This document shows, in pieces, positions 1 through 8,497 of a stretch of 64,000 nucleotides of DNA. Made by a program: the position numbers and the translations under genes. Below the pieces are notes generated by a model that did not search any database, was not told the origin of the DNA, and saw nothing but the letters and a program-made list of their open reading frames with translations. The DNA is taken from NCBI RefSeq assembly GCF_003293695.1, contig NZ_CP029556.1:258001-322000 (forward strand), read 5' to 3'. This DNA comes from Lysobacter oculi (lineage in GTDB: Bacteria > Pseudomonadota > Gammaproteobacteria > Xanthomonadales > Xanthomonadaceae). Each line of letters begins with the position of its first letter. Position 1 is the first letter of the stretch.

Positions 1-1715
1 AGGGCGAGGCAATCCACCTTCAGCAGGCCGAGCGATTCCAGGTCATCCTTCTCCCACTGGATCACGCTGCGATCGTTCATCGCAGCATTCTCCACCGGCA
101 CCAGATGGTGCAAGGGCGCATCGGAAATGATGAATCCGCCCACGTGCTGCGACAGGTGCCGTGGCTTGCCCTCCAGCTGCTCGCTGATATGCAGGATGCG
201 CTGCAGCAGGGGGTTGGCAATGTCGAAGCCGGCATCGTCCAGTCGCTTGTCCAGCGGCGTGCCCTTGTTGCCCCAGCCGCGGCAAGAAGCCAGCTTCGCG
301 ATCTCGTCCTCGCCCATGCCGAAGGCCTTCGCCACGTCGCGCATCGCGCTCTTGCCGCGGTAGCGGATGACGGTGGCGGCCAGGGCGGCGCGGTTGCGGC
401 CGTATTTGCTGTAGACGTATTGCATGACCTCCTCGCGCCGCTCGTGCTCGAAGTCGACGTCGATGTCCGGCGGCTCCTTGCGTTCGGCGGACAGGAAGCG
501 CGCCATCAGCAGGCGGGTTTCCTCCGGGTTCACCGCGGTGATGTGCAGGGCATAGCAGATAACCGAGTTCGCCGCGGAACCGCGCCCTTGGCAGAGGATG
601 TTGCGGGACTCGGCGAACCGCACGATGTCATGCACGGTCAGGAAGAACGGTTCGTATTGCAGCTCGGCCACCAACAGCATCTCGGCGGCGATCTGTCGCT
701 TGATCTTGCGCGGGATGCCCTGCGGCCAGCGCCGGCGCGCGCCTTGCAGCGTCAGTTTCCGCAGCCAGGTGGTCGGCGTTTCCCCTGCGGGCACCAGCTC
801 GCGCGGGTACTGGTACTTCACCTCGTCCATGCGGAAAGTGCAGCGACGCGCCAGCGCCACGGCTTCTTCCAGGAGATGAGGCGGGAATATGTTGCCGAGC
901 GCGCGTCGCTGACGCAGGTGGCGTTCCCCGTTGCGGAACAGCTTGGCGCCCGCTTCGGCAAGGGGCAGGCCATGGCGGATCGCGGTCATCGTGTCCTGCA
1001 GCATGCGTTGCCGGCGCGTAGCCATGTGTACGTCGCCGCTGGCAAGTGCGCGCAATTGCAGGCGTTCGGAAAGCTCCAGCAACGAGGACAGTCGCGCGAC
1101 GTCATCGTCCTCGCGATGCAGTTCGATCGCCAGCCAAGCGCGCTCGCCGAACAGCGCGCGTAGCCAGGTGCCTTGGTTGTGGTCCGGCTGTTTGGCTGGA
1201 CACCACAGCGCGAACAGCCCGTGCAGGCCTTCGCTGGCGGCCAGCACTTCGATATCCGTGCGGCACAGGCGATAGCCGCCTTTCTTCGCATCGCCCATGC
1301 GCGCGGTGGTGATGAGGCGACACAACCGGGTATAACCCTGCTTGTCTTCGACCAGCAGCACCAGCTTCAGGCCGCAGGCCAGCGTGAACTCGCTGCCGAC
1401 GATCAGGCGCACGCCACTCGCCTTCGATGCATCCCATGCGCGCACGATGCCCGACAGCGAGCATTCGTCGGTGACGGCCAGCGCCTCGTACCCGCATTGC
1501 GCGGCGCGGCTGAACAGGTCCTCCGCACTGGCGGCACCGCGTAGGAAACTGAAATCCGACAGCGCGTGCAGTTCGGCGTAGGCGGGAAAATTGTCCGGGG
1601 GACCGTCATTGGCGGCCCCAAGGGCCGGCACCTGCCGTGCGATGCGCAACGCACGCGGCATGCGGCCACCCGGGGTGTCGGCATCCACGCCATCGATGGC
1701 GTCGTCCCAGCTCAC
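1..1715 (-). CDS. dnaE2: Error-prone DNA polymerase III alpha subunit DnaE2 (N-terminal part, runs off the window)
   Basis: C-family polymerase used for damage-induced translesion synthesis together with ImuA and ImuB. About 571 N-terminal residues are present; the family is usually about 1050 residues, so the C-terminal half lies outside the window. The PHP domain starts near residue 46 ([13 protein letters not shown]) and continues through [10 protein letters not shown]. The polymerase core is recognisable from the GRGSAANS motif and the acidic catalytic stretch [13 protein letters not shown] at about residue 417. I took the GTG start because it forms a GTGA overlap with the imuB stop, implying translational coupling. 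It is the last gene of the lexA-imuA-imuB-dnaE2 operon, so SOS control by the upstream LexA is expected. No stop or frameshift was seen in the translated part. Confidence 0.95.
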   Translation of the reverse strand, partial: MSWDDAIDGVDADTPGGRMPRALRIARQVPALGAANDGPPDNFPAYAELHALSDFSFLRGAASAEDLFSRAAQCGYEALAVTDECSLSGIVRAWDASKASGVRLIVGSEFTLACGLKLVLLVEDKQGYTRLCRLITTARMGDAKKGGYRLCRTDIEVLAASEGLHGLFALWCPAKQPDHNQGTWLRALFGERAWLAIELHREDDDVARLSSLLELSERLQLRALASGDVHMATRRQRMLQDTMTAIRHGLPLAEAGAKLFRNGERHLRQRRALGNIFPPHLLEEAVALARRCTFRMDEVKYQYPRELVPAGETPTTWLRKLTLQGARRRWPQGIPRKIKRQIAAEMLLVAELQYEPFFLTVHDIVRFAESRNILCQGRGSAANSVICYALHITAVNPEETRLLMARFLSAERKEPPDIDVDFEHERREEVMQYVYSKYGRNRAALAATVIRYRGKSAMRDVAKAFGMGEDEIAKLASCRGWGNKGTPLDKRLDDAGFDIANPLLQRILHISEQLEGKPRHLSQHVGGFIISDAPLHHLVPVENAAMNDRSVIQWEKDDLESLGLLKVDCLA

Positions 1716-3157
1716 GCGAACCAGCCCTGCAGCATCCACCCGCCTTGCTCACCCGGTGGCGCGAAGGCCCAAGCCTTCTGGCCTGTGGAGAGTTCCAGCA
1801 CGTAGTAGTCGCGACGTGCGTCAGCCCCATCCCACCAGCCGCTTTCCAGCCGTTCGGGACCGCTGACAATGCGCGGTTGATGGTCGTGCAATGGCCTCGG
1901 ATGCGGCAGCAGCCACGTGGGACGAGGCGGCAGAACGGCTTCTTCCACACGTGCATCGTCGCCTTCGCGCACGCGCCGCCATGCGCGTTCGGGGCGGGGA
2001 TCCGGCGTCGGCTGCAGCTGATACACAGCTTCCTCGCCCAAACGCGCGCGCAGGCGTTCGCGCAACTGTGGCCATGCCTGTGCCTGTTGCGGACGCGTGT
2101 CGAAGAGGTCGCGGATGGCCGGCACGAAGGGCGGCAAGGCTTCCGCCACCAATCGCACGCCCACGACCGCACGGGGAACTTCCGCGCGCTCCAGCCGGTT
2201 GCGCGCCAGTTCGAACAAAAGCGGGGTGTCGCGCTCGGCAGTCAGCATGCCAATGTCCACGCGCGTCGCCTCGGGCATCTGCTCGCCGATGAAGCCCAGG
2301 CGCTCATGTTCCAGCAGCAACGCGAAATGCTGCACACCACCGTCGCGGATGGAAAGGAAGGTGCCAAGATCGGTCAGCAGCCGTTTCAGCGTAAACAGCA
2401 ATGCCTGACGGTTGTCGGTTTCGTAGCCGAGTTCGATCCGTGCATCGAAACGCTCCGGCGGCTGGTACAGCGTGAGTGGATCATCGCGATCTCCGTACAG
2501 CGCATCGAGATGATCCAGCAGCGCCACGCCAAAACGCCGGCGCAGGCCATCGCGCGGCAAGCTGCGCACCTGCGCCAGACGGCGTACGCCCATCTGCATC
2601 AGGCGCGAAGCGGCATCGCCCGGAAGCAGGGCGGCTGGGACCGGCACCTGGTCCAACGCACGTTGCATCGGCGCAGGCGTATCGATGGCGAGACCATCGC
2701 GCACGCCGGTCAGAACGCGCGCCGCCCGCGGCGTGGGTGCCAGCGCGATGCGATGGTGGAAGCCGAGCAGATTCAGTTCCTCGCGCAGACGGGCCTCGAA
2801 ACGTGGCCACGGGCCGAACAAGCGGAAGCTGGCCCCAGCCTCCAAAACCAGCGCATGGTTCCACTGCATCGTCACCATCGAACTGTGGCGATATGCCCAA
2901 GCTGCGAGAAAGCCATGCCAGTGCGGCACGTCGGCGGCGGCGAGGTCGAGGGTCTCCAGTCCTTCGCACAGCGATTGCGCGGCCGCCATCTTCATGCCGG
3001 CACGCACGCCTGCTTCATGCGCGGTGGCATTGACCGCATGCACGCGACGGAGCATCGCCGGGCCTTCCAGCAATGCCAGCGGCCGCGAGGGATCCGCGCG
3101 GCGGCGCTGAACGGCGTCCATCGCCAGGTCGGTCAGCAGGATGCAGGCGTACAGCAC
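1712..3157 (-). CDS. imuB: ImuB, catalytically inactive Y-family polymerase-like protein of the SOS mutasome
   Basis: 481 residues, the usual length for ImuB. The protein has the Y-family polymerase fold (palm, fingers and little-finger sequence are recognisable) but lacks the DMDxFF-type and SxDE metal-binding motifs of active DinB/UmuC enzymes; ImuB is known as a scaffold that binds the beta clamp, ImuA/RecA and DnaE2. The start follows the imuA stop by 12 bases, and its stop overlaps the dnaE2 GTG start. Its position as third gene of a lexA-led cassette is the best evidence for the name over a generic DNA polymerase IV. The clamp-binding motif could not be located with confidence by eye. 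Confidence 0.93.
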   Translation of the reverse strand: MLYACILLTDLAMDAVQRRRADPSRPLALLEGPAMLRRVHAVNATAHEAGVRAGMKMAAAQSLCEGLETLDLAAADVPHWHGFLAAWAYRHSSMVTMQWNHALVLEAGASFRLFGPWPRFEARLREELNLLGFHHRIALAPTPRAARVLTGVRDGLAIDTPAPMQRALDQVPVPAALLPGDAASRLMQMGVRRLAQVRSLPRDGLRRRFGVALLDHLDALYGDRDDPLTLYQPPERFDARIELGYETDNRQALLFTLKRLLTDLGTFLSIRDGGVQHFALLLEHERLGFIGEQMPEATRVDIGMLTAERDTPLLFELARNRLERAEVPRAVVGVRLVAEALPPFVPAIRDLFDTRPQQAQAWPQLRERLRARLGEEAVYQLQPTPDPRPERAWRRVREGDDARVEEAVLPPRPTWLLPHPRPLHDHQPRIVSGPERLESGWWDGADARRDYYVLELSTGQKAWAFAPPGEQGGWMLQGWFA

Positions 3158-3169
3158 GATGCGGCCGCC

Positions 3170-3781
3170 TCAATGCGCGAGCGCGAACGCCTGCTGCGGC
3201 ACGGCGGCGCCGCGGCACTTGCGCACGCGCCAGCCTGCCCGCGTGTGCTGCAGGCGCAGCGCGGCGGGCGAAGGATTGGCCGCGTGTTTTGCATCGCGCA
3301 GCACCACGCCGATGCTCCCGCCCGAATGCGCCGCCACCTGCAGCCGCCGCAGCAGCTGGGCATCGCCGGTCTGCGACCAGCCCAGCACGATGTCGCAACT
3401 GCCGCTGCGCAGGCATTGCTCCATCGCCCACAGCGCATCGCGTGGATCGGCTTCCAGCACGGTCAGCGCCGACATCGCCATGCCGTGCTGCCCCCACGCC
3501 GGTGCATACGCGATGTACGGCGGCGCCACCAGCACGATGCGGCCACCGCGCCTCGCCACGTTCGACAACGCAGGCAACAGCAAGGCGAGCTCACCCACGC
3601 CGTCATGCGGGATCAGCACTTCGCTCAAGGCACCGCGTGGCCATCCGCCACTGGGCAGCAGATCATCCAGCGCCGCGTGACCGGTGGACTCCACATGCAT
3701 ATCCGCATGCACATGCCGGCCCGCATGCCACACGCTGCGCGCATCCAGCAGATCCTGCAGGGCGGCCGGCGCGGCGCTCAT
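3170..3781 (-). CDS. imuA: ImuA, RecA/SulA-like accessory protein for translesion synthesis
   Basis: 203 residues. A small RecA-fold relative; the stretch STGHAALDDLLPSGGWPRG near residues 32-50 matches the RecA N-terminal region, but no intact Walker A (GxxxxGKT) is visible (PHDGVGELALL instead), as is usual for ImuA. ImuA partners ImuB and DnaE2 in induced mutagenesis and is thought to act at the RecA filament. The ATG overlaps the lexA stop codon (ATGA), so the gene is probably translated by coupling from lexA. Assignment rests on the operon context and the family pattern rather than on catalytic motifs. Confidence 0.9.
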   Translation of the reverse strand: MSAAPAALQDLLDARSVWHAGRHVHADMHVESTGHAALDDLLPSGGWPRGALSEVLIPHDGVGELALLLPALSNVARRGGRIVLVAPPYIAYAPAWGQHGMAMSALTVLEADPRDALWAMEQCLRSGSCDIVLGWSQTGDAQLLRRLQVAAHSGGSIGVVLRDAKHAANPSPAALRLQHTRAGWRVRKCRGAAVPQQAFALAH

Positions 3782-4401
3782 GCGTCACGTACCAGGCCGC
3801 AGTACACGCCTTCGATGGCGAAGTCGCTGCCGGCGGGAATGTCGATGGGGGCATGCGCGGCATTGCGCGGCAGCAGGCGCAGGGCATCGCGTCCGAGTTC
3901 CAGCCGCTTGATGGTGAGTTCGCCCTCGATACGCGCCACCACCACTTGGCCGTTGCGCGCATCGGCGCTGCGCTTTACAGCGACCAGGTCACCGTCGAGG
4001 ATCCCTTCGTCCAGCATCGAATCGCCCTTCACGCGCAGCAGGTAATCCGGCCGCAGGGAGAACAGCGCGGGATCCAACCGCAGTTCGCGATGCACGCCCG
4101 CATCGGCACCGATGGGAATGCCAGCCGCCACGCGTCCCAGCACTGGCAGGACCATCGTTTCTTCGTCACTGCGCCGGCGCTTGCGTAGCGTGGGCAGGCG
4201 AATGCCGCGCGCCTGCCCTGGCAGGACCTGCAGGTGGCCGGCTTCCTGCAGGCGCTTGACGTGCTTGTGGGCGGCGCAGGCCTGGGCGAAACCGAAGGCG
4301 TCGGCGATCTGCTGCAGCGTGGGGGGCAGGCCTTCCTCGCGCTGGTGGCGCTGGATGAAGTCGAGCACGGCTTGCTGGCGGGGGGTGAGATGGATGGTCA
4401 T
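3778..4401 (-). CDS. lexA: LexA repressor heading the imuA-imuB-dnaE2 cassette (LexA2 type)
   Basis: 207 residues. The N-terminal winged helix-turn-helix (residues 1-70, starting with TPRQQAVLDFIQRH) is followed by a basic linker and an S24 autoprotease domain. The self-cleavage bond is the Ala93-Gly94 pair in RVAAGIP; the catalytic dyad is Ser128 (KGDSMLDEG) and Lys143 (LVAVKRS). RecA-stimulated self-cleavage would relieve repression of its own operon. Xanthomonads often carry a second LexA elsewhere; being fused to the mutasome operon suggests this one is the dedicated cassette regulator. A perfect palindrome lies directly in front of the ATG, and no Shine-Dalgarno sequence is visible. Confidence 0.93.
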   Translation of the reverse strand: MTIHLTPRQQAVLDFIQRHQREEGLPPTLQQIADAFGFAQACAAHKHVKRLQEAGHLQVLPGQARGIRLPTLRKRRRSDEETMVLPVLGRVAAGIPIGADAGVHRELRLDPALFSLRPDYLLRVKGDSMLDEGILDGDLVAVKRSADARNGQVVVARIEGELTIKRLELGRDALRLLPRNAAHAPIDIPAGSDFAIEGVYCGLVRDA

Positions 4402-4436
4402 GGTAAAAATCTATTTACCTTTCCGGGCAGAGGCAA
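4402..4436 (-). promoter_or_regulatory. lexA promoter with a palindromic candidate LexA operator
   Basis: Reading the minus strand, TTGCCT (4436-4431) is followed after exactly 17 bases by TAGATT (4413-4408), a plausible -35/-10 pair. The -10 hexamer forms the centre of a perfect inverted repeat, GGTAAA-N6-TTTACC (4402-4419). The last base of the palindrome touches the A of the lexA ATG, so transcription starting 7 bases after the -10 would begin at the start codon and give a leaderless mRNA. Operator function is inferred from position and symmetry; it differs from the E. coli CTGT-N8-ACAG box. Confidence 0.6.
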
Positions 4437-4631
4437 GGGGCGTCGTCCATGGGATCAGAGCGCATCCCCGTCTCAGAAATCGGGACGCTGGTTAATCAGG
4501 CGCTTACCCGTGTTAGTTGAGGGGGATCCCAGGTTCAGCGCGGGATGAGACGGTGGATCCGCGGCGGTTGATGCGCCGGTGTGCGCGAATACGGCAGGCG
4601 GAACGGGCCCGGCAGGCGGTCTACAGCCTCT

Positions 4632-4652
4632 CCCGCCTGCCAAGCAGGCGGG
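4632..4652 (-). terminator. Hairpin downstream of the udgX-fusion gene
   Basis: Perfect 9-bp stem CCCGCCTGC / GCAGGCGGG with a CAA loop, 9 bases past the stop of the DUF4130-UdgX gene. There is no T tract on either side, so it may be a weak terminator or an mRNA-stabilising hairpin. The remainder of the 4437-4660 gap shows no gene. Confidence 0.4.
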
Positions 4653-4660
4653 GTAGCTGC

Positions 4661-6097
4661 TCAATCGTGCGCCGGCGGCGCCACCAACAGCCCCAGATCC
4701 TCCACGAACGCCTGCCACGCCCGTTCGCGTGCCGCGCCTTCGGGCTGGCGCAGCACCCAGGCCGGGTGCACGGTGGCGAAGGCCCAGGTGCCGTCGTGCA
4801 GGGCGTGCCAGGTGCCGCGCTGGTCCATGAGCCGAAAGCCGGCGCCGAACACCGCCAGTGCCGCGGTCGCGCCCAGGCAGACGATGATGTCCGGCCGCAC
4901 GCGCTCGATCTCGCCCACCAGCCACTGCCGGCAGGCCTGCACATGCGAGGGTTCGGGGTTGCGGTGCAGCCGCACGCGGCCGCGGCGCTCGAAGCGGAAG
5001 TGCTTGACCGCATTGGTCAGGTAGAACTGCCCGCGGTCCAGGCCGAGTTGGGCCAGGGCCCGGTCCAGCAGCTGGCCGGCGGGCCCGACGAACGGGTGCC
5101 CGCTCAGGTCCTCGCTGTTGCCCGGCTGTTCGCCGAGGATCAGCACGCGGGCGTCCTCCGGCCCTTCGCCGAACACGGTCTGGGTGGCGGGTTCCCACAG
5201 CGGGCAGGCGCGGCAGCCGGCAGCGGCCTGGCGCAGGCCGGCCAGTGACAGGTCGGGATCCCGGGCCAGCGCGGCGGCCGGCACGCTGGGCGCGGGAATG
5301 CGCCGCCGGGGCGCCTGTGCTTCGCGCGCGGCCATCGCCTCGACCCGCGCGCCGGCGGTCCGCACCAGTTCGGGCAGCAGTTGCGCCTCGGGCAGGTGCT
5401 TCCAGTATTTCTGCGGCATCTCCTGCCGCATCATCCGCGGGTTGAGCCGCGCCGGATTGAAGATGTGGGCGTAGTAGGTGCGCCACAGGTCCTCGCCGGC
5501 ATCGTCGGCCGGCGCCTGCCCGCGGTGGCCGCCCGGGCCGAAGGCGAGCGCCTCGCCATCCCAATGGACACTGCGTTCGGGGGTGAGGATGGTCCAGCGC
5601 ATCCCGGCGAAGCGTTTGGCGAAGAACGGCGCCACCCGGTCCACAATGTGGTGCTCGGGCTCGAACCAGGCAATGAAATGGTCCGGCTGCCCCGGCACCT
5701 CGCGGAAGCGCACGAAGGCCTTCATCTTGTGGGTGTCGCGCTGCACCGCCTTGGCCATGGCCTGCGCGCGGTGCACGTCCGGGTCCACCGCGTTGCCGAG
5801 CAGCCGGGGTTCGCCGTGGGTGAGGCGCCAGAGCAGGCGGTAGAGCAGGCCATGCCGCTGTGGATCGCGGTGGCAGAGGACGCGCCCGGCCAGGTCCATG
5901 AAGCCGGCCGGCACCCGCGGCGCGGGCGCCACGGGCGGCGCTTCGGTGACGTCCGGCAGGGCGAGCAGGCTGGCCTGGGCATCGCCGGTCCAGTTGATGG
6001 CCTCGGGCGCGATGGCCGCCACCCGCGCGGCGCGTGCCACCGCCCGCCATGCCGCCAGCGACCAAGGTGGCTCCACCCGCGCCGACCAGTCCGCCAT
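4661..6097 (-). CDS. DUF4130-UdgX fusion: putative DNA repair / uracil-DNA-binding protein
   Basis: 478 residues. The first half (about 60-255) matches the DUF4130/TIGR03915 family of DNA-metabolism proteins; the second half (about 275-470) is a UdgX-type member of the uracil-DNA glycosylase superfamily. Visible motifs: GEQPGNSED (322-330), HPFVGPAG, HPAWVLR (444-450), and Cys295/Cys298/Cys389/Cys407 in the pattern of the family-4-like 4Fe-4S cluster. The loop that reads KRRIH in studied UdgX reads RVRLH here (374-378), keeping the His that crosslinks to the excised site. The start overlaps the radical-SAM stop (TGATG). An upstream in-frame extension lies inside the radical-SAM gene and was excluded. 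Confidence 0.9.
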   Translation of the reverse strand: MADWSARVEPPWSLAAWRAVARAARVAAIAPEAINWTGDAQASLLALPDVTEAPPVAPAPRVPAGFMDLAGRVLCHRDPQRHGLLYRLLWRLTHGEPRLLGNAVDPDVHRAQAMAKAVQRDTHKMKAFVRFREVPGQPDHFIAWFEPEHHIVDRVAPFFAKRFAGMRWTILTPERSVHWDGEALAFGPGGHRGQAPADDAGEDLWRTYYAHIFNPARLNPRMMRQEMPQKYWKHLPEAQLLPELVRTAGARVEAMAAREAQAPRRRIPAPSVPAAALARDPDLSLAGLRQAAAGCRACPLWEPATQTVFGEGPEDARVLILGEQPGNSEDLSGHPFVGPAGQLLDRALAQLGLDRGQFYLTNAVKHFRFERRGRVRLHRNPEPSHVQACRQWLVGEIERVRPDIIVCLGATAALAVFGAGFRLMDQRGTWHALHDGTWAFATVHPAWVLRQPEGAARERAWQAFVEDLGLLVAPPAHD

Positions 6098-7347
6098 CAG
6101 AACAGGGCGGCCTGCCGCGGCTTCGGCGCCAGTTGCGCGCGCAGCGCGCCGGGGTTGTCCAGCGCCCGGCGCGGGTGGTGGTCGTCGAGCTGGATGAAGG
6201 GCATCAGCTTCTTCATCGGCGCGCGCAGCCGGGCGATGTCGCCCAGGCGCAGGCGAGCATGCCGGCGTGCCATGACGATGCGGTCCACGTTGCGCACGCC
6301 CAGCCCGGGCACGCGCAGCAGGGCCTCGCGCGGGGCGGCGTTGAGATCGACCGGGAAGTGGTCGGGGTGGCGCAGCGCCCACGCCAGCTTGGGATCGATG
6401 TCGAGGTCGAGCATGCCGCCGGGCGCGTCGGCGGCGATTTCCTCCACCTTGAAGTCGTAGAAGCGCAGCAGCCAGTCGGCCTGGTAGAGCCGATGCTCAC
6501 GTTGCAGCGGCGGGGCGATGAGCGGCAGCGTGCGCGAGGCGTCGGGGATCGGACTGAAGGCCGAGTAATAGACCCGGCGCATGCGGAAGTCGCCGTACAG
6601 CCGGTCGGAGGTACGCAGGATGTCGCGGTCGTTCGCGCCATCGGCGCCCACGATCATCTGCGTGCTCTGGCCGGCCGGCGCGTAGCGGGGCGGCTTGGCC
6701 GCGCGCGGCGTGCCGGCGGGTGTGCGGCGGCGGGCTTCCTTCGCCTCGTCGATGCGCCAGCGCAGCTGCCCCATCGCGCCCCGAATGCTGGCCTGCGACT
6801 TCTCCGGCGCCAGCTGCTTCAGGCAGCCTTCGGTCGGCAGCTCGACGTTGATCGACAGGCGGTCGGCGTGGCGGCCGGCCGCGGCCAGCAGCTCCGGCGA
6901 GGCTTCGGGGATGGTCTTGAGGTGGATGTAGCCGCCGAAGCGGTGGTCCTCGCGCAGGCTGCGCGCCACTTCCACCATGTGCTCCATGGTGTAGTCGGCG
7001 TTGCGGATGATGCCGCTGGAGAGGAACAGGCCTTCGATGTAGTTGCGCTTGTAGAAATCCAGCGTGAGCCGGACCACCTCGTCCACCCGGAAGCGGGCGC
7101 GCTCCACGTTGCTGGACACGCGGTTGACGCAGTAGGCGCAGTCGTAGATGCAGAAATTGGTGAGCAGGATCTTGAGCAGGCTGACGCAGCGGCCATCGGG
7201 CGTGTAGCTGTGGCAGATGCCCATGCCGCCACTGCTGCCGATGCCGCCGGTCCTGGCGGAATCGCGCTTCTGGCCGCCGCTGGATGCACAGGAGGCGTCG
7301 TACTTGGCGGCATCGGCCAGGATGGCGAGCTTGCGGAGGGTCTCCAT
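6097..7347 (-). CDS. Putative DNA modification/repair radical SAM protein (TIGR03916 type)
   Basis: 416 residues. The radical-SAM cluster motif CxxxCxxC is Cys66-Cys70-Cys73 (FCIYDCAYCVNR). A helix-hairpin-helix segment near the C terminus (LLRVPGLGVRNVDRIVMARR) suggests DNA binding. In sequenced genomes this family occurs beside the DUF4130 and UdgX proteins, and here it is translationally coupled to their fusion. The reaction is unknown; the partner suggests processing of a damaged or modified base. I chose the ATG before ETLRKLAILADAAKYD because further in-frame sequence upstream is low-complexity and would invade the divergent exonuclease gene. Confidence 0.9.
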   Translation of the reverse strand: METLRKLAILADAAKYDASCASSGGQKRDSARTGGIGSSGGMGICHSYTPDGRCVSLLKILLTNFCIYDCAYCVNRVSSNVERARFRVDEVVRLTLDFYKRNYIEGLFLSSGIIRNADYTMEHMVEVARSLREDHRFGGYIHLKTIPEASPELLAAAGRHADRLSINVELPTEGCLKQLAPEKSQASIRGAMGQLRWRIDEAKEARRRTPAGTPRAAKPPRYAPAGQSTQMIVGADGANDRDILRTSDRLYGDFRMRRVYYSAFSPIPDASRTLPLIAPPLQREHRLYQADWLLRFYDFKVEEIAADAPGGMLDLDIDPKLAWALRHPDHFPVDLNAAPREALLRVPGLGVRNVDRIVMARRHARLRLGDIARLRAPMKKLMPFIQLDDHHPRRALDNPGALRAQLAPKPRQAALF

Positions 7348-7480
7348 GCCGCCAGCATGCCGCGTGGGCGTCGCAGCGGGTGCGAACGCCGGCGTCCAAA
7401 CTGAACCGTTGGGGCGGGCTTCGCCCCGCCTGCACCCCCTCGCCTCGCATCCTGCCGGGACCGTCCCGACTTCGCCGTCC

Positions 7481-8497
7481 ATGTCCGCATTCCCCATCCC
7501 CGCGCGCGACGAACGGGTCGTGCTGCGCCCGGAAGGCCTGTACTGCCCGGCCGGCGACTTCCACATCGACCCGTGGAAGCCGGTGCCGCGCGCGGTCATC
7601 ACCCATGGCCACGGCGATCACGCGCGCCCCGGCATGGGGGAATACCACCTGGCCGCGCCCGGCCTGCCGATCCTGCGATGGCGGCTGGGCGAGCAGGCCT
7701 ACCACGCGCATGGCTATGGCGAGGCGTTCACGCTGGGCGATGCGCGGATCAGCCTGCACAGCGCCGGCCACGTGCTGGGCTCGGCGCAGGTGCGGATCGA
7801 GGTGGCGGGCGAAACCTGGGTGGCCAGCGGCGACTATAAGCGCCAGCCCGATCCCACCTGCGCGCCGTTCGAGGTGGTGCCCTGCGATGTCTTCATCACC
7901 GAGGCGACCTTCGGCCTGCCGATCTACCGCTGGCCGGACACGCCGGCGGTGGCGCGCGAGATCGCCGACTGGCGGGCCGAATGCGCGGCGCAGGGCGAGG
8001 CCGCCATCCTCTATTGCTATGCGCTCGGCAAGGCGCAGCGCGTGCTGGCGGAACTGCACGCCATCGACCCGCAGCCGGTCTGGCTGCACGGCGCGGTGGA
8101 TGCGGGCGTGGCGGTGTACCGCGAGGCCGGCATCGAGGTGGGCGAGACCCGCCGCGTCGCCGAGGCCGACAAGGGCCACGATTTTTCCGGGCAGCTGGTC
8201 ATCGCGCCGCCTTCGGCCGCCGGCAGCGCGTGGATCCGCCGCTTCCGCAAGGCCCAGCAGGGCTTCGCCTCGGGCTGGATGCGGATCCGCGGCAACCGCC
8301 GCCGGCGCAACTACGACCGCGGCTTCGTCATTTCCGACCACGCCGACTGGCCCGACCTGCTGCGCACCGTGCGCGAGACCGGCGCCCGCCGCGTCATCGC
8401 CACCCACGGCGCGACCGATGCGCTGGTCCGGGCATTGAACGAAGCCGGCATCGAGACCGGCACCTTCGCCACCCGCTACGGCGAGGAAGAGGAATGA
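7481..8497 (+). CDS. Ligase-associated DNA exonuclease (metallo-beta-lactamase fold)
   Basis: 338 residues. The metal-binding HxHxDH signature is His42-His44-Asp46-His47 in THGHGDH, with a further SAGHVLGSAQV segment and SDHADWPDLL typical of beta-CASP/Pso2-like nucleases. It is the first gene of the four-gene ligase-associated repair cassette and overlaps the ligase gene by ATGA. The cassette is thought to process and reseal DNA ends. The start was taken at MSAFPIPARDERV, where family similarity begins; longer in-frame starts upstream would overlap the divergent radical-SAM gene. No clear Shine-Dalgarno sequence precedes it. Confidence 0.92.
   Translation: MSAFPIPARDERVVLRPEGLYCPAGDFHIDPWKPVPRAVITHGHGDHARPGMGEYHLAAPGLPILRWRLGEQAYHAHGYGEAFTLGDARISLHSAGHVLGSAQVRIEVAGETWVASGDYKRQPDPTCAPFEVVPCDVFITEATFGLPIYRWPDTPAVAREIADWRAECAAQGEAAILYCYALGKAQRVLAELHAIDPQPVWLHGAVDAGVAVYREAGIEVGETRRVAEADKGHDFSGQLVIAPPSAAGSAWIRRFRKAQQGFASGWMRIRGNRRRRNYDRGFVISDHADWPDLLRTVRETGARRVIATHGATDALVRALNEAGIETGTFATRYGEEEE

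Noticed and set aside
1712-3157. imuB as an active DNA polymerase IV
   Set aside because: No DMDxFF or SxDE metal motifs, and operon context is that of the mutasome.
1637-4045. 802-codon open frame on the plus strand opposite imuB, imuA and lexA
   Set aside because: Shadow of the high-G+C genes on the minus strand; composition (His/Arg/Gln-rich) has no family features, while the minus frames encode recognisable proteins.
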